From the NCBI GenBank assembly GCA_900155495.1, contig FTLJ01000090.1, positions 60,643 to 124,642 on the forward strand: DNA of 64,000 nt. Direction: 5' to 3'. The translations under genes were made by a program, and so were the position numbers. Under the pieces are notes generated by a model. The model was not told where the DNA came from and ran no database searches. It saw only the letters and a program-made list of their open reading frames with translations. Source of the stretch: Porogramme epimiltina (lineage: Eukaryota > Basidiomycota > Agaricomycetes > Polyporales > Polyporaceae). Below, one piece after another: positions 46,174-56,257 of the stretch (position 1 is its first letter; each line of letters opens with the position of its first letter).

Positions 46174-49100
46174 ATAGCGAGTAGCGGGAGCGGCCGCAGA
46201 CTGGACTGGACCTCAATGGCTTGGGCGTACTCCCCGTGCGGCGATCCTGAATTGTACGGGCTATATCATCCCCTCTCCTCTCCTTTATTTCGTGTATCTG
46301 CATGTCCATTCGTTCATATTCTTTTCCTACTTTTTCTTTACCCCCTCACGTCTCTACGGTTAGCGATCGTCTGTACCTAATTTTGACACCCACGTATATG
46401 GGCTACATACGTGACTGCGCCCGGTCGGACACCTTTCACGTGCCCCCTAGTCCACTCGACTGGCAACAAATACCAGTGACTGAAAACTGCCGATATACCG
46501 GTGCGGCGCTCAAATTGGCTTTGCATATCACGGATCTAAGGCCACCATGTCCACTTGAGTGGTACACATGGGTGAGGTTCCCTGCCCACGAGACTACTGC
46601 ATACACGTGCTGCCCACCGCCTTTCAGAGACGGCAATTGGAAGGATTTCACCACGCACGTCAGCTTACGCGCATCCCCGACGTCCCTATTCTTGCGACAG
46701 CCTGATTTGCAGCAGGAGGTACGCAATGTAGGACATTAGTTGACCGGACGGTGTTGTGGAGTCACACAAGGTATCATGTCCACACCAAAAAAAAAGTCCG
46801 GTGTCATCTGTACCTGTGCTTTAGCGATGTGCGAGCGTCGGTCTCTAGAAATTGCGGTCCGTGTGCGATAGTTCCAACCAGGCCCTTGCATGTGGCCGAC
46901 CGGTACTTGTGTTCGACGAGCGTTGATATCGTGCTCAAATGCGTTATGTGACGTCATGTTGACCAGAAAGGGCATGTTCTGGCCAGGGCTGCCGGTTCGG
47001 CTTTGTGCCTGATCATGCCGCCCGATCTTTACCCGATGGGGCTCCCCGCAGATCCACCGTCTTGCCTGATCCTGCCTGGAACATACCCCTTGCAGCTGGT
47101 GTTCGGAAGATATCACAAGGCATGAGGTGCAGGCATAGGTGGTGTGCTGCTGTGTACACAGTGGCCTCAACGTGCAGCCAGCACGGCAGGCAGCCGACTC
47201 TGGTCCGAGAAGCAAGGATTTGCTATGTCGCCCGTAGTCCGCTCCCGAGAATCTCGCCATTGAGATCTGATCCGGGGATCCGGGGTCGAGCTAAAAGGGT
47301 AAGAGGGCCCCCCGCTTGCGGGTGACGTGGGAAGGGCAGAGTTTGTCAGCAGGCCGGGCCGGATTCATGGCCGCGAGAAGACAAGGCTTTGGTGCTGCCT
47401 TTCGCGGGTGCGAGTGCTGCTGCACATGCACCCAGCCCGCATAGCCGTACATGCCAGTCGGGAATGGAGATAGGGCCTCGAAAGGCGCACTTATCTGATA
47501 CGGCCGACGGTGCCCACGCTGGCGTAAAGCTTGTTATATTGTCCGTTTCTCACCGTCCACACACAACGCCATCCAATGGCCGCGTTACATTTGTCCAGGA
47601 AGCCGGCCAGGAGGCGCTGGGAGTAATAGAAGTGGGACTCCCAGTCAAGCGTGTAACGTACGACCGTCGTGCGAGAGGAAGGCCTCTGATCGCGGCCAGC
47701 GGTGCGCTTTCGCGCGGAGGCGTGAGTCCGGCCGGGCTTGGTGCGGGTAACGCTGCCCCTCACCGGACTCTGAGGGAGGGGGACCAAGCTGACATCGTGC
47801 ACCGAAGCAGCCTGACCTCCTGGCGATCAAGCAATTGGACCCATCCCCCAGCCGATTCGGACTCAGTCAGCCGGCTACTCTCGCGTGTAGAGTTCGGGGC
47901 GCGCGCAGTTGCGGTACGGCGCGTGCACAGGAATGTACATCGGCGCGCGAAGCTTTCTGGAGATGAAGCTTTACATACAGAGGCGGACGGAAGGCGCGGG
48001 AGCGACAAGACTGTCCACCACGCCACGTCCAAGTAGACGAAGTGGGAGCATGTGGGACGGGCGCAGGGCTTAAATAGAATAAGCTCGTCCTTCCGCGGGG
48101 GCAGTACTTGCGAACGCTGCACAGAATGCGCCGCTATCAGCCGCGCATCATTGAAGAACGACTGCGCGGGCGTGCACAAGACCAGGCCCGACTTCCAACA
48201 ACAACGCCGGGCCAGGGAAGCTGCGCGACGGCGGGGCGTGCGTGCAAATGAACCCCGCGTTAGCAGCGCGAACGAGCTAGAAGCCCCTGATGGACGTCCC
48301 CCGTCGCCGTGCGCGCCGAGCTGCAGTTCTCTGGTGGCGCGTCGTACGTACGCCGTCCGCTGGGTGCCCGCACAGACGTCCGCGTCCAGGGCGCTGCCAT
48401 TCTCGGGGTGCGGCCTCACAGGGGGATTGCCAATTGCCTCCCGCACTCCTTCGGGCGGACCCTGCGAGCGCGCCCGACGGGCCTTCGCGTCGATTTCTGC
48501 TCGTCGGAAGGGTTCCAAACGATGGCGACGCGGAGCAGACAACGTACGGCGGTCGGAGAACGACGGGGTCCTAGGTGCCCCAGTCTAGGCTAAGGAAGAG
48601 CTAAGTAAGCCGTTGTATTGAATGCGGTGTCCTACGGTCGAGCCGCAATCCGGAATGTTCGTCGTGCGCACTTCCTGTGCAGCGCGAGGCGCCGCGGCGA
48701 GGCCCCCCGGGACAGCATCAGAGGGCTCATGTCGTGGCGCACGAATGTTGGCAGCCAGGAATGGGGCCGCCGGTGGCGGGCTAGCTGCGACGCAGGGATG
48801 CGGGGTGGTAATATAGGATGGTGATAGCGGGTAGGGCACGTTGCCCGACAGCGCGACAGTTCCCGAGATGGTCGGGGACGCCTCGTGGCGCGGGCGGAGG
48901 AGTCCCCGACTCCGCCACAGAGCGCGATGACGAACTGGGCTGCTGGAGAGCTGGCAGGCAGGATCAGAAGAAATGTACACTGTCAGCGCGGGCGCTCTCA
49001 TTTGCTTTGCCCAACGTCAGGAGTACGTCAAGTACCATACGCGCAGTGGTGTACATACGCACGGCGTACAGTGCTGTCGGTGCCCAGCGAGCGCGAGCGC

Positions 49101-50443
49101 CATGATTGATTCGATAAGGGGAGTGATGGGAATCCGGGTCCTGGGTGCGGTGTGCACGGCGTGAAGAGAAGACATCCTGTCTTGAAATGATGCCTGTAAT
49201 ATCACTAGGCGTCTTGAGTTATTCTCGATGCCGCGGGGCGCGGTGGCAGGTCATCTCTTACATTCGCAACCGGTAAGCCGCAAGCTCCTTACATCCGCGG
49301 GACCCCTTGTAGGACCGGGCCATCGCACTGTTCAGATCGCGAAAGGCCAAGCGTGCGTACTTGATCTTCCCGAGTGATGATGATGCCACCAGGGACTAGT
49401 CCGCGCTATCCGGTCTCGCCTCTGGGACGCGGTCGCCTGCGTCGGGGAGCCTGGAATGCGTAAAACAAGGAGGCGAGAGAGTCATACAATACGCCTGCAT
49501 GTCCCCGGTAAGTAACGGGATTACTTCAACGGCCCACAGAATGTGGGATCGTTCCTCGGCGCGCGGAGCTGTCGGACGGAGGAAGCAGCGGCTTACCTAA
49601 ATCATAAGATATGAGCCGGATGTGGTAGCGGGTGCTGCCTGCAGGCAGACAACGTGTTCGAGTTCGCGCAGCTCGCAGCCAGAAATGGGTGAATTGGCAA
49701 AGGGTCCGAAGAACTCTGTAGATTAGAGTCGGCGCGCAAAGAAATCTAAGCGGGGCACGCCTTTTGTGCGTTGTGATTGACCTGTCCGCCAGCTACGTTG
49801 CACCGGCACCACCACCTCTAAGTACTCGGTCGTCGACAGCACACGTAGCTCCTTTCCTCGCCCTCCCCCTTCTCCGCGCACCAGCGAGCTTCCTCCAGGC
49901 GGCTTCCGCTGGTAATCGCCGCACGAGTGCAGACAGGCTCCTTCTTTGGACCCAGCTTCTCACTCGCCCCCCATCCCCCCTCCTTCCCCCTCCCCATCTC
50001 CGGCTCGACCCAGGTCGTGGTGTCCTCTCGTCGTGGACTACCTCGTTGTGGCGGCCCCCTGCTCATAGAAGACGGCAAGCTCGCCCGAAGTCTCTCGTTT
50101 ACCAACCCAGTCGCTCCTTCGTCTCGGTCGCATTCGGCCAGTATCGCACAGCAAGAAAAGATTTAATTGAATAAGGTCGGCACCTAATTTCCTTGGATCC
50201 CCCCCTCCCCCTCCCACCGTCGACTCGGCTCGCACGCAAGAAAGCTGAAGACGGCATCGTCGCTGTGAGTGCTCGGAGTCTTGTGCCAGCGGGGGCGGGT
50301 CGGTGATCGGGTGAAGGCTGACAGGGACCTGCGTGCGGCAGATTTTACAGGCTCCCCCACTGGTCGAATCGCGGCGGGTCGATTTTGCGGAGATCGATAG
50401 ACAACAAGAGTTCAGGCGAGTGAAGAGGGATTTGCGATCGAAG

Positions 50444-50868
50444 GTGAGCGTCGTCAATATCGCCTGCCATCTTTGGGTGCGGCGGCGCTGTGGAACGTGG
50501 GCCGTGGGAAGTCGGCCGGCCGGAGCGATCGGGGGAGACGCCTGGGCCGTGTGCGCGCGCGCTCTCGTGACGGGGAGCGGGGCTGGGCCAGGCGCCGGCC
50601 GCGCTGCGCTATCCCCCGCCCGTGCTGGTCTGCATTCCGCTGCGTGCCGGGGGTGCCAGCGTTGTTGCGCTTGTGGCGGGCGCACGGGCGACAGCATGGA
50701 ATGTTCGTGCGGGGCGCAGTGGCGGGGGCGATGACATGGCCAAGGCAGGGGACGGTGGAGACAGACAGTGAGGCTTGCACACGAGGCATCTGATCCTGTG
50801 TGACGAGCGCGGTCGATAACAATCTGGATTAGCTCCTCCTTACTATCCGATTGTTATCCTCGTTTCAG
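50444..50868 (+). other. Candidate intron in the cyclin 5' leader
   Basis: A good donor (AAG then GTGAGCG) at 50444 pairs with CTCGTTTCAG ending at 50868, preceded by a branch-like CTTACTAT. This is inferred from consensus only; length 425 nt is long for this genome. Confidence 0.3.
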
Positions 50869-50960
50869 TCCGCCCTAGTCGCTCATTGTCCTTCCCATCA
50901 ACTTTCCGCGCCTAATTTCCCGCCCCGGCCCCCCGGGTCCCTTATATCTCTATTCGGCCG

Positions 50961-50995
50961 TCCTCTTTCTCCCCCTCCCCCTCCCCGCCCCCTCC
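50961..50995 (+). promoter_or_regulatory. Pyrimidine tract, likely cyclin transcription start area
   Basis: An almost unbroken run of C and T about 550 bp before the cyclin ATG. Such tracts usually precede transcription starts in basidiomycete promoters. A similar tract lies at 49961-50000. Confidence 0.45.
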
Positions 50996-51215
50996 AGACG
51001 TTTGCAACGTCCCCCACGTCGCCCGCCGCCTCCCTTCCCGCCCTGTAAATCTTAACGATTCCACTGACGATCTTTATAACGTTCCCGCTCTCCAGCACCA
51101 CCCCCGCAACGATCGACTGCCCCGCCTGTCCTAATCACCACCCCCAACTCGCCCATCACCCGGACAGTTGCATGCTTTTTGCACCTGCGCGTAAGTTTTC
51201 GCTTTAGTCGCCTCT

Positions 51216-51321
51216 CTTTCGCGTTGTGCCGCGTCGTTTTGCCCTTGAAAACTGTGTTTTCCGTCTGTGGTCGGTAATGTGACGATCGGGCGCGCTTTCG
51301 TGGTCTCGCGTGTCTTTCGCG
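51216..51321 (-). promoter_or_regulatory. Cluster of three SBF-type CRCGAAA sites before the cyclin gene
   Basis: Read on the minus strand, CGCGAAAG occurs at 51216-51223, CACGAAAG at 51295-51302 and CGCGAAAG at 51314-51321. This is the Swi4-box (SCB) consensus, which in fungi drives G1/S transcription by SBF/MBF-type factors. All three lie 229-334 bp upstream of the cyclin start codon. Confidence 0.5.
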
Positions 51322-51549
51322 CCCCGCCGTGAAATGACCATGTTCACCCCGGCCCTTATATGCGCCGTTTTGCTCGTTTCCTCGTCTCTTCATCCCCCCC
51401 TCTCCCGCCAAAGTCGACTTCTTGGTTACGCTGCTGGTCTTGCGTCCCCGGCCTCACGGTGGTATACTATTGAGATACGGACTCAGTACGAGTTCCTGAA
51501 TCTACTGTACATCTCGCTAGTGCGACTTTTTGCTCCGGATCGTGGTTTA

Positions 51550-53038
51550 ATGATGTCCTCTCCGCCTTCTTTTGTCGATACCACCTCTCACCCATTTCCT
51601 TCCATATCCAGCGTATCCATAACATCCGCCTCTTCCACCACCGGTTCTCCTACAGCAGAGATGAAGGACGTCTCGAACTCAACCCGCGCTAGGCCTTCCG
51701 CCTACCCCAAGAAGAAGCCGTCTCCTTACGGCGTCTCGAAGTCGTCGCGGCGACAATCCCCCCTCTATCCCCCACACTCCGTTGTTCGCAAGACTCCCCG
51801 AGCCGCGAAAGCAGAAATGCTTGCGCAACGCCACCGACTCGCGCAGATTAGCGCGCTTAGGCGAGAGGGGATCTACCTCGAAGAAGAGTACCACGAGGAG
51901 ATTCGCGCATACATGCACGAGATGGAGGTGGGTTTTGGCGCCCATTGCAGATATGAGTCGACTGGCTGACTTGCATTCCCCTCAGCGAATGACTATGTGC
52001 TCTCTGTCGTCGATGGACCAACAGCCCGAGATTCGGTGGCATATGCGCCCGTGTCTGGTGGATTTCCTCGTTGAACTGCACTTCATGTTCCGCCTCCGCC
52101 CAGAAACACTCTACCTCACGCTGAACATCATCGACCGCTACGTGTCCAAGCGCGTCGTTTACGTGAAGCACTACCAGCTCGTCGGCTGTGCTGCCTTGTG
52201 GATCGCCGCGAAGTTTGAAGACGCCAAGGAGCGCGTTCCTACCGTTTCCGAGTTGGCTCAGATGTGTCAAGAGACTTACGACGAGTCTGCTTTCATCCAA
52301 ATGGAAGGCCACGTTCTTTCGACCATCCAGTGGACCCTGGGCCATCCTACCGCGGAATCCTGGCTTCGCATCCTCTGCTGTGGACCGGTCATGGAAGAGC
52401 AGAAGGTCCAACACGTCGCGCGATTCCTCATGGAAATCACGCTTTTCTACCGCGAGTTTGTGCCCTACCCGTCATCGGCCATCGCCCTGGGTGCCCTTTC
52501 TCTCGCGCGTTTCCTTTGCGGTAAGGGCCGCCGGATCTTCGAAGAGACCGAAGAGTGCCTCGAGATCGTGGACCACTTGGACAACCGGCTGGCGAAGCAC
52601 GTCAATGACCTTTCGGAGACGCTCGTCAAGAAGTACTCATACGCGTTCTACTCGAAGGCTGCGACGTTCGTCCTCCAGTTTTACCTTCAAGGTGGCAGGT
52701 GGCAGCGTCAACCTCTCGTTTCGCTTCCCATGACGCCTGTGCGTGCATACTCCTCCAAGGTCTGCACTCCCATGAGTGTGTCGACGACGGCATCCGACCT
52801 CTCGGACGACATGCCGGTGACTCCCACCAGCCCGATCTTGTCGAGCGACGCGTTCTCCAGCTCATACATGTCGGACGACAAGGAGAACCTCCCTTCGCCT
52901 AAGTTTGAGCCTGTTATCAACAAGCAGCTCATCGAGCAGGTTCCTGAGCACTGCCTACCACACGACTTCATCGCGTACCAACGGCAGGCGCTGCACAACC
53001 TGAACATGGCGTCACCCCGACCGGCTTTGGTGTCATAG
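51550..53038 (+). CDS. G1/S cyclin (Cln/Puc1-like)
   Basis: Regulatory subunit for the cell-cycle CDK. The start is MMSSPPSFVDTTSHPFPSIS at 51550; the same frame is open upstream to an ATG at 51334, which would add 72 residues. One intron interrupts it (about 51928-51986, after AYMHEME). The cyclin box begins RMTMCSLSSMDQQPEIRWHM and continues RPCLVDFLVELHFMFRLRPE, TLYLTLNIIDRYVSKR, YQLVGCAALWIAAKFEDAKE and FIQMEGHVLSTIQWTLGHPT. It carries the conserved Arg (RP-LVDFL) and the Lys/Glu pair (AAKFED). A second cyclin fold follows (FVPYPSSAIALGALSLARFL). The C-terminal tail is Ser/Thr-Pro-rich (SLPMTPVRAY, MPVTPTSPI) with DDKENLPSP, likely CDK sites. About 475 residues, typical of basidiomycete Cln1. 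Confidence 0.92.
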
Positions 53039-56000
53039 GACCTCTTCCTCCGACTCCTTCGCCGCGATGTTCTCCATCCCCCCACCGTCGTCTTCACCGT
53101 CCACCGGTGCAATAGGTTGTAAAAAGCTATCCGCCCGCTTTCCTATCTCCGTCCTTGCAGTCCTTCGTCGCACAAAATGTATCAACATTTCATACACGTC
53201 GTCCATCGGCATCTCCAACGCATTCTCCAGTCACCACATCATCGACTCCATCATCCATGCATTCATTTCTCCCCTGCAATCGTCTCGACCATCCTGTTCA
53301 TTTGCCAGACGACGTGGCCTATACGAGTAGAAGAAGGAAGTCGAATCGGACGGCTCGAATTCGCGGAGCACCGCGTTGTATCGCACTTCTGGTGTACGAT
53401 AGGACGGCTCTACCTGCGCAGTCCCCGGTGTATCCTTCGATCGACGGCATTCTCGCGCTACTCTCCCTTCTCGTGAGGACACTTCCCCATCCGTTCACAC
53501 ATATCCTACCCTATGCCTTTCCTTCCCTGCGCACTACCCCGGATCTCCCCACGCGACGAGGTTACTTGTCCTTCCTCCCCTTCCCCCGATCCAACTTAAG
53601 TCGCCGCCGAATTCGTTCTATCTTATTCTTCACGTTTATTGTACATTTTCCCTCGTCCGCGTTGTCCATCCCTGCAAACCCGATCCAGTTGCGCATTGTG
53701 TCATACCGCCCGTTTAGTGACCCTTCTTCCCCGTACACTCGTCAATGTTGCAGCAGCATCCAATCCATCACCACCACTGTCGTAGTCTCGAGCTTCAATC
53801 GCTCACAGCACTGTCTCGCGCACTCCCTCCTGTCGTTTACATTACCAAGCCAATCGTGCATCGAAATTATATTATTCTGTGCCGCGACCCGTCCGCCCGC
53901 CCGCTCGCTCGCACGTACGCATGGACGCCCGACGCGACACAATAGCGTGAGGCCGCCGCAGCGTCAACATGACACCGACGCCGACATGATGGCCACCGAA
54001 GCGCAGGTCATCTCCGCTCTCGTTGACGTCGGCGAGGGGAGCGGAGGCCATCGGCTGCTGGGCCGGCAGGTGCGCTATCATCGCTCGACGTCCCTGCGCC
54101 GATCCAGACTGACCGACGGTATTTCCGGGATGCGCGGGGCGGGGCCAGGCCCGCGATAGGGCGGCGGTGGGACGACGGAGGGGCGGGGGCGCTGCGCAGG
54201 CGGCAGGGGGGAACGTCCTCGAGCGCTTGAGCGCGTGCGGCCCGTTCGAGCACAAGGGCGCGTGATTCGACGCGGCGATCGAGCGCGCGGAGTTGGGGCG
54301 GGAGGGGGGCCTTCTGCGTTCGGTGCGCCTTCTGTTCGTTCTGCGTAACCAGGGAGGGGCGTGGTGAGGTAAACCGCCGCGCGCCCCCAGCCCCGCCCCC
54401 TCCCACGGCCCCCCTCCCAGAACGCCCGGCGGCTTTGCGCGGACGGGCGACCGTGGGCGGCCAGGCACCCCCCTCCGCCGCGCGCTGCGCCCTCCACGGG
54501 CCACGGGACGCGGGCTCTCGGGCTCTCGGTGGCTTTCGTCGCTGCGTCCACACGCCCGCTGCTCTGCTCGGACCGCCACTCGCGCCGGGCGCGCTACAGC
54601 CCGCGCCCGTCCCCCGTCCCTCGCCCTTCGCGCTGCCCCGCGGAATCGAAGTGCGGCCAGGTGACCGCGCACCGAGGCCCGGCGGGGGCAGTCCTCGGGC
54701 GACGACGGACGCAGCGCGGCGGCGACATCTGCTCCCGGGGGCGTGGGGCACGGACGCCCGCCGCCCCGCGGGGCGGTGGGAGCGTGCGGCGGAAACGGGA
54801 GTACGCGCTCGGCGTCGGGCCCGAGGAGGGAGGACGAGCCGGTGCGTTCTGGCGCTGCGTGCGGGGGGTTCCATGCCTCCGGGACGGGCCTTCGCGCGCG
54901 CATTGAGGGTGCCATATCCAGCAAGTAGCCGCGGGCGTGATCGCCCGTCGACGCGACTCCGTCCAGGGTTTGCGCCGCACGGCGCGCGGTGCTGCTGCTG
55001 CTTCGCGCCGTCGCGCGCGAATCCGATCCGTCTTGGGACCTTCTGACCGCGCCCGTCTAGATTGCCAGCGCTCGCAGGGGAGAACCACCAGCGTCGCCGC
55101 CGCGCTGGAGAAGGAGAATGATGAGCGGCGCACACCACCGCCGCGTCGATTATTTCGCCGCGGCAGGAATCACGAGGGCCGCGCCTGCGGAGGACGCACG
55201 ACGGGCGGGTCGGATGGCGCGATGGAACATGGAACGGGACGGAAGCTCGCTATCCCTCGCCGCGCCGCCCCTGGGCCTCTCCTCTATGGAGCATCTCCGG
55301 GCGTGTCGCGGGAGTGCAGCCTGATGGAGCACCCGCTCCCCCACCGGGCCCACCCCCTGGGGCGGCGAACGTGCTGCGGCCTGCTGATGGTCGTCGCGAC
55401 CCCCCGGCGACGGGTCTGACGGTGGCGAACATCACATCGAAATCGACGTCGACACCACGTCGTCCGACCAGTCATGCGCTGCCCATGGCGCGCCCGGACG
55501 CTCACGCGTCCTCGCTGTGGTGGAGCGGCCTCGCCTCCGCCGAGCGATAGGAAACACTGCGGGGCCGGGCATGGCAGCTTAACTGAGGATCCTGGATAGC
55601 CGAGCGAGCGTGTCACGGCGGAGTTGCCACCGCCGTGGCGGAGGAGGGTCCTCCCCCCTGGACGGCCGTGTTATCGTGTACTTTAAGATGTTGCGTTCCT
55701 GCGCGTTCCTGGCTGAACGTCAGCGAGCGACATTATAAGTCACACAAATTCGCGGTATGAACGCCATTTGCGCCTCGTCATGGCCCTGTACCTACGCAAC
55801 GGGTATGAGAACACAGGGGTCGAGAGATCCGCTGAAACAAGAGGATGTCTCGCCCTGGTCTTGGATATTGCGAGGACACAACACACGGCTGTTCATATGG
55901 CGTCATATCGGCACTCCAATGACGCGCGCTCTGAACTTGTCTAGCCAAGAAGGCATCTGACATACACGCCGGCTTTGAGTGGGTTGGACTACCATAAGAA

Positions 56001-56257
56001 ACGGTTAGCGTTTGGACGAACATATGAAGCGACTCGAGCGCCATTCCAAGTTCAGATATCGTACATACATAAGGCTAGACATTATGTTCTCCCAGCAGGC
56101 TACTGCCAACCGCCACTCCCTCGATCGTGTTCCACCCCGAACTATTCATTTCCTCCGCAGAGATCGAATCCAGCGCGCGCGACCCCAGATGTGTCACCTC
56201 GCCGCTAAGTAAGTACCCCAGGCCCCCACCCCGCACAGCGGCCGCTCGCCCGCCCGC
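53039..56257. other. Intergenic region between convergent genes, with GC-rich block
   Basis: A 3.2-kb stretch between the 3' ends of the cyclin (+) and the oxidoreductase (-). From 53040 to about 53940 it is pyrimidine-rich and happens to stay open in one plus frame. From about 54100 to 55500 it is extremely GC-rich, and all frames are Arg/Pro/Ala-rich without motifs. I see no supported protein, and no RNA gene that I can recognise. Confidence 0.5.

Larger units (their letters stand above)
46174..51549. other. 5.4-kb gene-poor region upstream of the cyclin gene
   Basis: No frame here has a recognisable protein. The longest (a 260-codon minus-strand frame at 47760-48542 and a 215-codon plus-strand frame at 47389-48036) are Arg/Ala/Pro-rich by-products of GC content. 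The right half (49750-51549) looks like cyclin promoter and leader. It has pyrimidine tracts at 49961-50000 and 50961-50995, a candidate leader intron at 50444-50868, and CRCGAAA sites at 51216-51321. The left half (46174-49750) has no recognised feature. Confidence 0.55.

Noticed and set aside
47760..48588. Opposed frames of 260 (-) and 178 (+) codons in the gene-poor region
   Set aside because: No motif, no introns in context, and both strands equally open, as expected from GC content.
51334..51549. N-terminally extended cyclin with a signal-peptide-like start
   Set aside because: The extension lies in promoter-like DNA next to CRCGAAA sites and cyclins are not secreted; the ATG at 51550 fits better. 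Kept only as a finding to test.
53872..55138. Minus-strand frames of 350 and 376 codons in the GC-rich gap
   Set aside because: Arg/Pro/Ala-rich in all overlapping frames with no family pattern; both arise from CpG-rich composition.
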